DNA of 64,000 bases, from NCBI GenBank assembly GCA_963841945.1, contig CAWJFC010000008.1, positions 124,001 to 188,000 of the forward strand. Reading direction: 5' to 3'. Below are positions 52,157 to 60,704 of this stretch, in pieces; positions within the stretch are counted from its first letter, which is position 1; each line of letters opens with the position of its first letter. The notes beneath the pieces are model-generated. The model made no database searches, was not told where the DNA came from, and saw only the letters and a program-made list of their open reading frames with translations. Position numbers and translations under genes: made by a program. This stretch comes from Acidiflorens sp963841945. Lineage in GTDB: Bacteria; Acidobacteriota; Terriglobia; Terriglobales; Acidobacteriaceae.

Positions 52157-52909
52157 CTAGAGGCTAAAACCGCCATCAATAATGTGGATTTGGCCACTGG
52201 TGTAGCTGGATTCGTCGGAGGCCAGGTAAACGGCCAGCAAAGCAATCTCTTCTGGTGTGCCGATGCGCCCCATCGGCTGCCGGGCAACAAACTCGGACCG
52301 AATCTTCTCAATATCACCTTGCTTGCCTTGCGCGGCAATCCGTTGCTCCAGCGAAGGCGACTGTACCGTTCCGGGACAAATCGCATTACAACGAATGCCG
52401 CTCCGAATAAAGTCAGCGGCGATTGCCTTCGTCAGTCCAATCACCGCTGCTTTGGTGGTGGCATAGACAAATCGGTTTGGCGCCGCCTTGATGCTGGATG
52501 CGGCCGATGACATATTAATGATGTTCCCCTTCCCCACTTTCAGCATCTCTGGCAGAAAGACACGGCAGGTGCGGTACATTGATTTGACGTTAACGTCAAA
52601 AGACAGGTCCCAGTCGTTTTCAGAGCAGTCGAGAATGGTCCCGTGATGAACGTAGCCTGCACAGTTGAATAGAATGTCGATCGGTCCAACTCCCGCAGCA
52701 CAATCTGCTATTTCGTTCGAGCTTAGAACATCGAGCCGCCGAGTCCGAATTCCGGGTCGCTCATGGCGCAAGGCCGATAGCAATTGCTCGTTGATGTCAG
52801 TGGCCCATACCGTGGCACCTTCATCTGCAAATGCCAGAGCAGTGGCCCGCCCAATACCTTGCCCCGCGGCTGTGAGGAAGGCAATCTTACCCGCAAGTCT
52901 TGCGCTCAT
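52157..52909 (-). CDS. SDR dehydrogenase, probable 2-keto-3-deoxy-L-fuconate type
   Basis: 250 residues, classical short-chain dehydrogenase. NAD site TAAGQGIGRATA (near 12), NCAGYVHHGTILDCSE, catalytic Ser in NMSSAASS, Tyr and Lys in YATTKAAV and the C-terminal YTSGQIHIIDGGFSL. The run LFNCAGYVHHGTILDC and CNAICPGTVQSPSLE ... RIAAQGKQ strongly resembles the KDF dehydrogenase / BDH2 (DHRS6) branch. GAGGG precedes the ATG. Its promoter is at operator 2 with a perfect TTGACA. It should oxidise a 2-keto-3-deoxy sugar acid for the FAH-type partner. Confidence 0.85.
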   Translation of the reverse strand: MSARLAGKIAFLTAAGQGIGRATALAFADEGATVWATDINEQLLSALRHERPGIRTRRLDVLSSNEIADCAAGVGPIDILFNCAGYVHHGTILDCSENDWDLSFDVNVKSMYRTCRVFLPEMLKVGKGNIINMSSAASSIKAAPNRFVYATTKAAVIGLTKAIAADFIRSGIRCNAICPGTVQSPSLEQRIAAQGKQGDIEKIRSEFVARQPMGRIGTPEEIALLAVYLASDESSYTSGQIHIIDGGFSL

Positions 52910-53019
52910 TTTCCCTCTTCCTGAAAGCTGCTCAAAATCAACTACGCCTGACTCGTCGAGATAAATCGATCCGTCGGCGACTCAAGTTTATGCTGGTGAT
53001 TCACGCCGTCGCCTGTGGT

Positions 53020-53048
53020 AGGCTAGTCGAGGCACTTTTTCATGTCAA
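53020..53048 (-). promoter_or_regulatory. Promoter of the SDR-FAH operon
   Basis: On the minus strand TTGACA (53048-53043), 17 bases, TAGCCT (53025-53020). The -35 box is one arm of operator 2. The layout copies that of the alpha-galactosidase promoter at operator 1. Confidence 0.62.
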
Positions 53049-53062
53049 CACTATTGTTGACA
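53043..53062. promoter_or_regulatory. Operator 2 (TGTCAACA-CTAT-TGTTGACA)
   Basis: Perfect inverted repeat with 8-bp arms (9 if the flanking A/T are counted) and a 4-base spacer. Both arms contain TTGACA in opposite orientations, so binding can block divergent transcription of the SDR operon (minus) and the secreted-protein operon (plus; a TGTTAT lies 19 bases after the plus-strand TTGACA). Confidence 0.75.
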
Positions 53063-53114
53063 TAAAATCCCTTGAAACCGGTGTTATTATGCCGGCGATT
53101 TACAAAGGACTCGT

Positions 53115-53798
53115 ATGACACGAATTGCGCTCGTCGTCATGTTTCTCACCCTTCTTGCGCAGGGACAAACCACCTTCGACTTGTCGGCGGATTTCTCTCT
53201 CCAGAATAACCCCAATAAAACCTGGCAATACGGATATTCTGCGACCAACTCGCTCGCCCCCGAGCAGTTTCGAATCGACAAGCAGGTTGAGATGAGCGGC
53301 CCCATCGGCTTCTGGCATCCGGACGCCAACGCTGGTCCGGGTCCAGGCTACTACCCCTACGTCGCTTTTAATACCACCAAGCAATCGCAAGCCTGGCCTT
53401 CACCAAACGGCTGGGTCGTGCGCGGTGGCGAGGTCGCCATGGAAGCGAGTAATAGCGGCCAATACAGTCTGGTTCGCTTCATTGCGCCCGTGTCAGGCAC
53501 ATACAAGATAAGCGCTCAGTTCACAGGTGTCCATGTATGGTCTACCACGGATGTGCATGTGCTCCACAACGGCGCGTCACTGTTTGACGCCGACATCGAT
53601 GGCTACGGAGGAGACGCCACGTTTCGCAAAATTCAAGGGACGAGTCCTATGACGAAGTACTCAGGTCAAATCGAACTGAAAGCGAACGATGCTGTCACAT
53701 TTGCCGTTGGCTATGGAGAGAACAAGACGAATTCCGGTGACACGACGGGTCTGTTTGCCCAGGTCGTATTGGTTGGCGCCAAGGATGGCGGCAAGTAG
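53115..53798 (+). CDS. Secreted jelly-roll protein of unknown function
   Basis: 227 residues; ATG with AAAGGA six bases upstream. Signal peptide 1-18 (LTLLAQG). The mature protein is beta-rich with WVVRGGEVAMEASNSGQYSLVRFIAPVSGTYK in pieces, VDVHVLHNG-like strands (TTDVHVLHNGASL) and a C-terminal FAVGYGENKTNSGDTTGL. The pattern of a surface beta sandwich that binds carbohydrate is plausible (ANDAVTFAVG strand set) but unproven. It is the first gene of the plus-strand unit driven from operator 2, followed 32 bases later by the kinase gene. Confidence 0.65.
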   Translation: MTRIALVVMFLTLLAQGQTTFDLSADFSLQNNPNKTWQYGYSATNSLAPEQFRIDKQVEMSGPIGFWHPDANAGPGPGYYPYVAFNTTKQSQAWPSPNGWVVRGGEVAMEASNSGQYSLVRFIAPVSGTYKISAQFTGVHVWSTTDVHVLHNGASLFDADIDGYGGDATFRKIQGTSPMTKYSGQIELKANDAVTFAVGYGENKTNSGDTTGLFAQVVLVGAKDGGK

Positions 53799-53830
53799 GT
53801 CGATGATTTTTTTCGAGGACAAGTTGATAG

Positions 53831-54862
53831 ATGCAGTTTGACATCGAGGATTTTGAAGCCCTTCGCGACTATCTGACGGCACGAGGATGCATTAAATCGG
53901 GCGACGCAGTTTCATTCAGGAGCCTGCGAGGCGGAGTTTCGAACCGAACCGTAAAAGTGGAATGGGGCGATGGCCGCGGCTGGGTTTTGAAACAGGCACT
54001 GGCAAAATTGCGAGTCAATGTGGATTGGTTCAGCAATCCTGAGCGCATCAGAGTGGAAGCAAAGGCTCTTCGCTGCTTTAATCAGTTGGCCCCCCCGGGA
54101 ACAACTCCAGCATTTGTCTTCGAAGACACGTCAAATTATCTGATGGGGATGGAAGCGGTTCCCGGAGATCACGAGAATTGGAAGTCCGTACTGCTCTCCG
54201 GCCGGATAATTTCCGATCATTTCGAGCAATTCGGTTTGCTCCTGAGCGCAATTCATCGTCGGTCCTCAGAATCCAGCACGGAGATCCAAAAGGCCTTCTC
54301 TGACACGACATACTTCGAGAGTCTCCGTCTGGAGCCTTACTACCTTTACACCTCGCAGAACGTTACGGAAGCAAAGTTGTTTCTCATTGCGTTGGCGCAT
54401 GAAGCGCTGTATTACAAAGACAGCCTGGTACACGGCGATTTCAGTCCGAAGAATACCCTCCTATATCAGAACAAATTGATCCTGCTCGATTATGAAGTAG
54501 CGCACTTCGGTGATCCTGCTTTTGACGTTGCTTTCGCCTTAACGCATTTCCTCAGTAAGGCCCATCATTTGCCGAGAGAGCGATATCGCTTAGCCAGTGC
54601 GGCGGAGTTGTTCTGGCAGGTATATTGCGAGGGAATTCTCTCGCTGACGTGGGCGCGAGAAATTGAGACGCGGGTCGTGCGTCATACGCTCGGATGCCTG
54701 CTCGCCAGGGTGGCGGGTAAGTCTCCACTTGAATATCTGACGCCGCCAGAGGTCGCGCGACAACGTGAGATCACCCTCGCACTTATTCAAAGGCCATCTG
54801 ACAGGGTGTCACATTTGATTGACAAATTCATATCCAAAATCGAATCCTATGCCCACAATTAA
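53831..54862 (+). CDS. APH-family small-molecule kinase, substrate unknown
   Basis: 343 residues, aminoglycoside-phosphotransferase/choline-kinase fold. The catalytic loop is LVHGDFSPKN (His 201, Asp 203) and the metal-binding LLDYEVAHFGDPAFD (Asp 220). The N-lobe is weaker, but VKVEWGDGRGWVLKQAL carries the ATP Lys. Enzymes of this fold phosphorylate choline, methylthioribose, homoserine or sugars as well as drugs. The ATG has GAGG 12 bases upstream. The next gene, an enolase paralogue, begins 14 bases before this one ends, so the two are made together. A metabolic substrate is more likely than antibiotic resistance. Confidence 0.78.
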   Translation: MQFDIEDFEALRDYLTARGCIKSGDAVSFRSLRGGVSNRTVKVEWGDGRGWVLKQALAKLRVNVDWFSNPERIRVEAKALRCFNQLAPPGTTPAFVFEDTSNYLMGMEAVPGDHENWKSVLLSGRIISDHFEQFGLLLSAIHRRSSESSTEIQKAFSDTTYFESLRLEPYYLYTSQNVTEAKLFLIALAHEALYYKDSLVHGDFSPKNTLLYQNKLILLDYEVAHFGDPAFDVAFALTHFLSKAHHLPRERYRLASAAELFWQVYCEGILSLTWAREIETRVVRHTLGCLLARVAGKSPLEYLTPPEVARQREITLALIQRPSDRVSHLIDKFISKIESYAHN

Positions 54863-56123
54863 GCGACTCTCCGGCCGGGAGATTCTCGACAGCCGCGGTA
54901 GGCCAACGGTTCTAGCAACCTGCGTACTTGAAGACGGAACGACCGCTTCAGCATCCGTACCCTCAGGAGCATCGACGGGAACGGGCGAAGCGTTCGAGCT
55001 ACGCGACAGGGATCCGAGGCGTTATCTCGGCTTAGGCTGCCGTCGCGCCACGGAGAACATCCGCGGAGAGCTTAGCGCCGCGCTGGTTGGCCGTCCATTT
55101 AGCGACCAGGCTGAAGTGGACCGAACAATGATCGCCACGGACGGAACGGAAAGTAAGTCGCGTCTGGGCGCGAATGCAATTCTGGCTGTCTCTGTCGCTT
55201 ACGCGCGAGCCTGCGCCCTATCTCGCGGCATTCCCCTTTACCAACATTTCGGCGACATGCAAGGCTCGACCCCGAATTCGCTGCCGCACCTGACCATCAA
55301 TCTTTTCAGCGGCGGAAAGCACGCGGGGCAGCAGGTGTCCGTGCAGGACGTCTTGATCATTCCGATGTCCGCCCAAACTATCGATGAAGTGCTGGTTTCG
55401 GCGTTCGATGTATATCAGGCGGCGGCAGACCTCATTCTGAAGAAGTATGGAATGCGTCTTCTCACGGCGGACGAAGGTGGACTAGCTCCGCCGTGCAAGT
55501 CTGCCGAAGAAATGCTGGGTCTCGCCGTGGAGGCGATTGAGAAGGCGGGCTATATACCCGGCAAAGATATTTTTCTCGGCGTCGATGTCGCGTCGACACA
55601 TTTCTATAAGGATGGTGTCTACGATCTCGACGGAGAAGCCCTTACCAGCCCGGGAATGATTAAGGCGATCGTGCGGTGGCTGGATCGATATCCGATTCTG
55701 AGCGTGGAAGACGGGCTATCAGAAAACGATTGGGAGAACTGGCCCGGCCTTCGTCGCGCGATCGCCGGACGGGCGTTGACGCTGGGAGACGATCTCTTGT
55801 GTACGAACCCAACCCGCATATGTCGTGCGATCGAGACGAATGCCTGCGATGCCTTACTGCTGAAAGTCAATCAGATCGGAACACTGACGGAGGCGCTTCA
55901 GGCCTATCGGCACGCCCGGGATGCTGGCTGGGCGATCACGCTCAGCGTCCGGAGCGGAGAGACCGAGGATAACTGGGCGGCTGACTTGGCAGTGGGGTGG
56001 TGCGCACATCAATTCAAGAACGGATCGATTCGCCAGTCTGAACGCCTGGCAAAGTACAACCGGCTGCTCGAAATCGAGGCAGAAACGCGCTGGCCGCTAG
56101 TCCCGTGGCCAGGACGCGCCTGA
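54849..56123 (+). CDS. Enolase-family paralogue with altered active site
   Basis: 424 residues from ATG 54849. Full enolase architecture: GREILDSRGRPTV, PSGASTG, SGGKHAGQQ, DEGG (Glu 209, catalytic), metal ligands Asp 246, Glu 287 and Asp 314, Lys 339 (general base) in LLKVNQIG. Two conserved positions differ: the segment normally SHRSGET reads SVRSGET (Val 367 in place of the substrate-contacting His) and the Glu of IQEF is Asp 167. Residues that bind metal and the base are kept, so the protein is probably an enzyme, but ordinary 2-phosphoglycerate turnover is doubtful. It is co-translated with the kinase at 53831-54862 and followed by a secreted glycosidase. The housekeeping enolase should be elsewhere. 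Confidence 0.88.
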   Translation: MPTIKRLSGREILDSRGRPTVLATCVLEDGTTASASVPSGASTGTGEAFELRDRDPRRYLGLGCRRATENIRGELSAALVGRPFSDQAEVDRTMIATDGTESKSRLGANAILAVSVAYARACALSRGIPLYQHFGDMQGSTPNSLPHLTINLFSGGKHAGQQVSVQDVLIIPMSAQTIDEVLVSAFDVYQAAADLILKKYGMRLLTADEGGLAPPCKSAEEMLGLAVEAIEKAGYIPGKDIFLGVDVASTHFYKDGVYDLDGEALTSPGMIKAIVRWLDRYPILSVEDGLSENDWENWPGLRRAIAGRALTLGDDLLCTNPTRICRAIETNACDALLLKVNQIGTLTEALQAYRHARDAGWAITLSVRSGETEDNWAADLAVGWCAHQFKNGSIRQSERLAKYNRLLEIEAETRWPLVPWPGRA

Positions 56124-56162
56124 AGCCCTTCAAATGTCTCAATCTGCAAGGGAGGCAGCATC

Positions 56163-59100
56163 TTGAAAGTGTGGAAGAAGCGAGCGCTAGTTTCACAATT
56201 TGGGAGGCTTTTGATCCGGTTGTCCCTCCTTTGTACAGCGGCCTCTCTCCTAATTGCACAGGATCATCTTCAGAGTAGAGATGGCTATATTCGCCGGGAA
56301 GGCAATGACTGGGTCATAGGAACCTCCAGTGTCGAAAAAAGGATTCGATTCTACGATTGCAACCTATTCCTCATTTCGCTCCGTAATAAGCTGACCGGCC
56401 GTGAGTATCAGGATTCTGTGACTCCCCCCGCAGAGATCAGATTCCTGGCGGACGGAGAAGATGTGCATGCTGCGCACTGGGAGCTTCGTGGCGCACACGC
56501 CTCCCAAGGCGCGCAGGGTGAACTCCAACTCGATATTGACCTTGCATCGTCGAGCATGCGGATAACCAAACACTATGTCGCTTATCCCGGAACCTCGGTA
56601 ACTCGAGAGTGGCTAACGCTGCAGAACAAATCTGAACAAACTGTGCGTATTAGCCATGTCGATTTCCTTCACACCCGCTTGCTCAGTTCTATGGCGCAAG
56701 ATCTTCAGTTCAACTACTTGACTGGAGGAGGTAATTACAATGGCAGCCAGTTGCTGAAAACGGAGCCCATCACTTCTATGTATACGCGGACTCTGGATTC
56801 CAACGGAGGCGTACAGCCCGGCAACTACAGCAGCTTTCTCCCTCTTATTTTCCTCCTTAGCCCCAAGACAAACGAAGGCGTTGCGATAGGTTGGGATTAT
56901 CTTGGCCACTGGCGCTTCAAGATCGGGGATCAGGACGGTGCGCCCCTAGACATAAGCTTGGAACTAGCCGCCTTCGAGAAAGACCTGATGCCCGGTTCGA
57001 AGATTGACACACCCAAGTCATTTCTCGCGACATTCTCCGGTGGAGTCGATGAACTCGGGAATGAGTTGCTCGATTGGCAATATGCTTATCTATGGGAGAT
57101 GACGAATCCGGACTATTTCGCCAAGACTCGCTGGGCAGTTGATTGGCCCGATCCCTGGGTGGGCGAAGGAGGAACTCCGAGCGCCGACAACTGGGGTCGA
57201 CGCCTCGCGCTCGATCTTCGTTACATTGATCTACTCCGCGAAACCGGCACGGACATTCTGTGGGACGATGCTGGATGGTACGACAAGTGGGGCACGTGGA
57301 ATGCGCCCGATTGGAAGAGAACTACTGACTACCTGCACAAACATGACATGAAGTGGGTGCTGTGGTACCCGACGTTTTTAGCTACCCCGGAATCTACAGT
57401 TGCGCAAGAACATCCTAACTGGATCATTCCCGGCCAGGAGACCTTGGAGCAGTCGATTGTTGGAACCGTGGTTTGGCAACAACGATTGCTGGATAAAAGC
57501 ATCAAAGCGTGGGGCGACTATCAATGGCGTTACGACATTGCCCCCGCAGCCAGTTCGAACGACACCGACGCTCTGGCTGCCGATCACAATTTCCGGGACT
57601 TGCTTGAGCGCTTTAAACACGCGCACCCCCTGAGCGGCATCGATGCTTGCGACGGAGGCGGACGCTGGATCAGCTACGACTTAGCGCGACTGGCCGAGTC
57701 TGGCGAATATACCGACGGGGGTGTCGGACCTTATAGCTCTTACTACACTTCCCTTCTGATTCCTCCCGACAAATTACACAATGTCGTCGACTTCGATCAT
57801 ATTTATTACAACGCAACGACCGATCGTGCGCATCTGGCGATGGATCCGACCTGGTATCGAGATCCAGGCGATGGACCTGACGTAGAATCGATCCGAAGAG
57901 ACTGGGAGATGTATCACTATCTTGTTGCAGTAGGCGTCGCGGGGCGTTGGAGTCACGTCTTTCGTCCGAAGGTCGCGAATGACGATGCCGTCTGGTATTT
58001 CCAGAGGATGAATCGAGATAGTTCGAAGGGCGTCATTCTTACAAAACATGCCAAGCACGGTTCGACCTATTATGTGATCAGCCGCCTGACGAAACCTGCG
58101 GCCGGCACGACGGACCTATATCGCGGCGGAGCCGGCGACATGAACACGGTTACCACGACCTCCACGGCCAGCCTCGAAACCGGGATTTATGAAGACCCGG
58201 TGGATGGAGCACTCCGTTATTATGGCGTTCCCGGCCAAGGATTCGGCCCATTGAACGTGAAATATCAGTTCGGCAGAGGCGACGAATCGCTCGTAACGAA
58301 AGTCGCGAAACTGGGAGCAGAGCAGCGAGTCTCGGAGAAATCTTTCGGAATTGCAATTCAGCTGGATGAACCCATGACCGTGACCCAGTTGGGCCAATTC
58401 GATCCTGGCAACAACCGTGGCACATACACGCTGTCCCTGGTGCGCGCCGATGACCAGAAGGTTCTCGCGACTACTGACCTTGACATGAGTCACACCTATC
58501 CTGATGTCATGGGGTTTAAATATGTTCGACTAACTTATCCCGTTCAACTTGACGTCTCGCCCAAGCCGGTTGTGATATATCCGCAGGGACTTATGCCTTC
58601 GGCATCCTATGATGTGCGGGCAAGCGTCGCCGGTGTACGGTTCCAGGAGAAGGGCTCCGAGCTCATGGCGGAGGGAATACATCTCGACAAGATTGCTGGC
58701 GGAGAGATGATATTTCTGAATCTGCCCAATTACCCTGGTTCTGGGACAGATCATATTCCTCCCAGTCCCCCTGCTGACGTAACGAAAAGGCTGGCGGCAA
58801 ATCTTGGTGCTCAGGGCATTGAGGTGTCATGGTCTCCGAGTCACGACGACAACTGGATTTCTTACTACGAGATTCACAAGAACGGACAACTTGTTGGAAA
58901 GGTTGCAAAGGGAACCTTCTTTTTCGATCACTCTGATTCCGCCGAGCATGAGATCGACGCCCGCTTTGAAGTAGATGCGGTCGATGGAGATGGCAATCGC
59001 GGCCCGACTGTGTCCGCACATAAAATAGCCGGAAAACCGCAGATGTATGAGGCTCTGGGAGGATTTTCTCGCATTCAGGCGAGCAGACACTGGGTCTATG

Positions 59101-59546
59101 AGGAAACGACTAATGATGGAATTTACAAAGAGTTGGTATGGGATAAGGGTGGCTACGAAGGTCGGTGGGCAGGGTCCGGGCTGGGCCGAATAGGAAGAAT
59201 CTGGATGCAGCCTTCCGCCACGTACGATGTTTCACGGACGTTCCTTTCTCCAGTCTCCGGCATAATCAGCACATCTGGTTCTATTCGGAAGGATCCCAGT
59301 GCCGACAACAAAGGCTCTTGTTTCGTGAAAATTCTGCAAAATTCTGCTCAGGTGTGGCCAGCTTCCGGATGGGCCGAAGTTTCCCCTGATTACGACAAGC
59401 CGACCAACTACGCGATTGGGGGCCTTCAAGTGGCGGCGGGCGATAAGATTCGATTCATTGTGAAGCACAATGACGAGAACCGCGCCGATCCAATTGTTTG
59501 GGATCCAGTGATTGTCTTTCAGGATCAACCCTTGCTCAGAAAGTAG
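56163..59546 (+). CDS. Large secreted GH-D (GH36/GH27-like) glycoside hydrolase with FN3 domain
   Basis: 1127 residues. The TTG at 56163 is backed by AAGGGAGG at 56148-56155; a GTG two codons later is less well spaced. Signal peptide 1-33 (LLIAQ). An N-terminal beta sandwich (about 40-310), a (beta/alpha)8 domain with ILWDDAGWYDKWG, MKWVLWYPTF and WRYDIAPA (candidate nucleophile Asp 458), DACDGGGRW (candidate acid/base near 500), a beta domain, an FN3-like domain (about 862-960; PPSPPADV, VSWSPSHDDNWISYYEIHKNG) and a C-terminal beta sandwich. The substrate is an alpha-linked glycan, sugar unknown. It completes the operator 2 plus-strand unit, 39 bases after the enolase paralogue. Confidence 0.8.
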   Translation: MKVWKKRALVSQFGRLLIRLSLLCTAASLLIAQDHLQSRDGYIRREGNDWVIGTSSVEKRIRFYDCNLFLISLRNKLTGREYQDSVTPPAEIRFLADGEDVHAAHWELRGAHASQGAQGELQLDIDLASSSMRITKHYVAYPGTSVTREWLTLQNKSEQTVRISHVDFLHTRLLSSMAQDLQFNYLTGGGNYNGSQLLKTEPITSMYTRTLDSNGGVQPGNYSSFLPLIFLLSPKTNEGVAIGWDYLGHWRFKIGDQDGAPLDISLELAAFEKDLMPGSKIDTPKSFLATFSGGVDELGNELLDWQYAYLWEMTNPDYFAKTRWAVDWPDPWVGEGGTPSADNWGRRLALDLRYIDLLRETGTDILWDDAGWYDKWGTWNAPDWKRTTDYLHKHDMKWVLWYPTFLATPESTVAQEHPNWIIPGQETLEQSIVGTVVWQQRLLDKSIKAWGDYQWRYDIAPAASSNDTDALAADHNFRDLLERFKHAHPLSGIDACDGGGRWISYDLARLAESGEYTDGGVGPYSSYYTSLLIPPDKLHNVVDFDHIYYNATTDRAHLAMDPTWYRDPGDGPDVESIRRDWEMYHYLVAVGVAGRWSHVFRPKVANDDAVWYFQRMNRDSSKGVILTKHAKHGSTYYVISRLTKPAAGTTDLYRGGAGDMNTVTTTSTASLETGIYEDPVDGALRYYGVPGQGFGPLNVKYQFGRGDESLVTKVAKLGAEQRVSEKSFGIAIQLDEPMTVTQLGQFDPGNNRGTYTLSLVRADDQKVLATTDLDMSHTYPDVMGFKYVRLTYPVQLDVSPKPVVIYPQGLMPSASYDVRASVAGVRFQEKGSELMAEGIHLDKIAGGEMIFLNLPNYPGSGTDHIPPSPPADVTKRLAANLGAQGIEVSWSPSHDDNWISYYEIHKNGQLVGKVAKGTFFFDHSDSAEHEIDARFEVDAVDGDGNRGPTVSAHKIAGKPQMYEALGGFSRIQASRHWVYEETTNDGIYKELVWDKGGYEGRWAGSGLGRIGRIWMQPSATYDVSRTFLSPVSGIISTSGSIRKDPSADNKGSCFVKILQNSAQVWPASGWAEVSPDYDKPTNYAIGGLQVAAGDKIRFIVKHNDENRADPIVWDPVIVFQDQPLLRK

Positions 59547-59559
59547 CGGCAGATATTCA

Positions 59560-60660
59560 CTAGCGGAACGCTTGCTGGAACGCCCCAAGCGCCGCGCTGA
59601 GCCGTTCCAATCCACCGCGGACAGTCTCGGTGGCGCCACAGAAACCGATTCGAAAATGTTGTGGTTGTTCGAAGAAATCCCCGGGCACCACGCTGGTCTC
59701 AAATTGCTCGCGAGCCATCTTCACAAATTCTCCGGCATCCCCCACCCTAAGTCGCGGGAACACGGTCGTACCAAAGCGGCTTGGCTCGCAATCAAGCACC
59801 GGATGTTGTTTCAGAAAATCGTTCACCAGCGCGCGATTTGGATCCAGCAAGGACCGGGCGCGATCGCGCACGCGAGTCAAGTTGTCGAGCACAATCACAG
59901 CAAGCAGTTCCGCGGGATGCACCGGACTCCCGTAAGTGAAATCAACAATCTGCCACATGCGCTGGACCAAATCCGGCTGCGCCATAATCCAGCCGCAGCG
60001 AATGCCGCTGAGTCCGTAGGCTTTGGTCAAGCTGCTGGTGATCACAAAATTGGGTCCCATGTGAAATGCCGAACGCCATGTTTGGTCGAATAAGGTTTCG
60101 AGATACACCTCGTCCACCATTACGCGAGCCCCCACGCCGGCCGCTATCTCGCCGACACGCCGAATCGTATCCTCATTGGCGAGGACCCCGCTCGGGTTGT
60201 GCAGGTTACACAGAACCACAAGACGCGTTTTCGCTGTAATATTGCGCTCCAGTTCTCCAATGCCGAGCCGAAACCCCTTCTCAGGGCGGCGGTCGAAGCG
60301 CGATACTCTAGCCCCAATATGGTCAAGAATCGTTAACAGCGGATCATAAGTGGGCCGTTCGACGAGAACCTCGTCTCCGCGGCGCACCAGGGCGGTCAGC
60401 GCAATATAGTTCGCCATCGAAGTGCCGTGCGTGTAAACCACAGACTCCTCCGGCACTCCAGCTTTCGCCGCTAAACGCTCCATCAGCGGCTTGAACCCGT
60501 ATGGTCCCGTACCGCCGATTTCTAAATCCTCGATTTGCACCGGCAACTCCGCCAGCGGATAGTCGAGAACCCCGCTGGATGCCAGATTGAAGCGCGCATT
60601 CGAGTGCAACTTGGCCCAAGCCAGATAGCGCGATGCTGGCTCCAGCCACGAATCATTCAT
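59560..60660 (-). CDS. PLP-dependent aminotransferase (class I/II)
   Basis: 366 residues, fold type I. GTGPYGFKPLMERLA, the glycine-rich YTHGTSMANYIAL, NLHNPSGVL, the MVDEVYLETLF Asp-x-x-Tyr pair and SLTKAYGLSGIRCGW with the PLP Lys are seen. It is shorter at both ends than AspC. ATG with GGGAG eight bases upstream. It follows the APC permease gene by 44 bases on the same strand and probably degrades or interconverts the imported amino acid. The specific amino donor is unknown. Confidence 0.88.
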   Translation of the reverse strand: MNDSWLEPASRYLAWAKLHSNARFNLASSGVLDYPLAELPVQIEDLEIGGTGPYGFKPLMERLAAKAGVPEESVVYTHGTSMANYIALTALVRRGDEVLVERPTYDPLLTILDHIGARVSRFDRRPEKGFRLGIGELERNITAKTRLVVLCNLHNPSGVLANEDTIRRVGEIAAGVGARVMVDEVYLETLFDQTWRSAFHMGPNFVITSSLTKAYGLSGIRCGWIMAQPDLVQRMWQIVDFTYGSPVHPAELLAVIVLDNLTRVRDRARSLLDPNRALVNDFLKQHPVLDCEPSRFGTTVFPRLRVGDAGEFVKMAREQFETSVVPGDFFEQPQHFRIGFCGATETVRGGLERLSAALGAFQQAFR

Positions 60661-60704
60661 CCTTCATTCTCCCAATCGCCAAAAATGAGCGCATGGAGGC
60701 CAAC

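Noticed and set aside
53831..54862. Antibiotic-resistance aminoglycoside phosphotransferase
   Set aside because: Only the general kinase fold motifs are present, and the gene is fused into a carbohydrate operon with an enolase paralogue.
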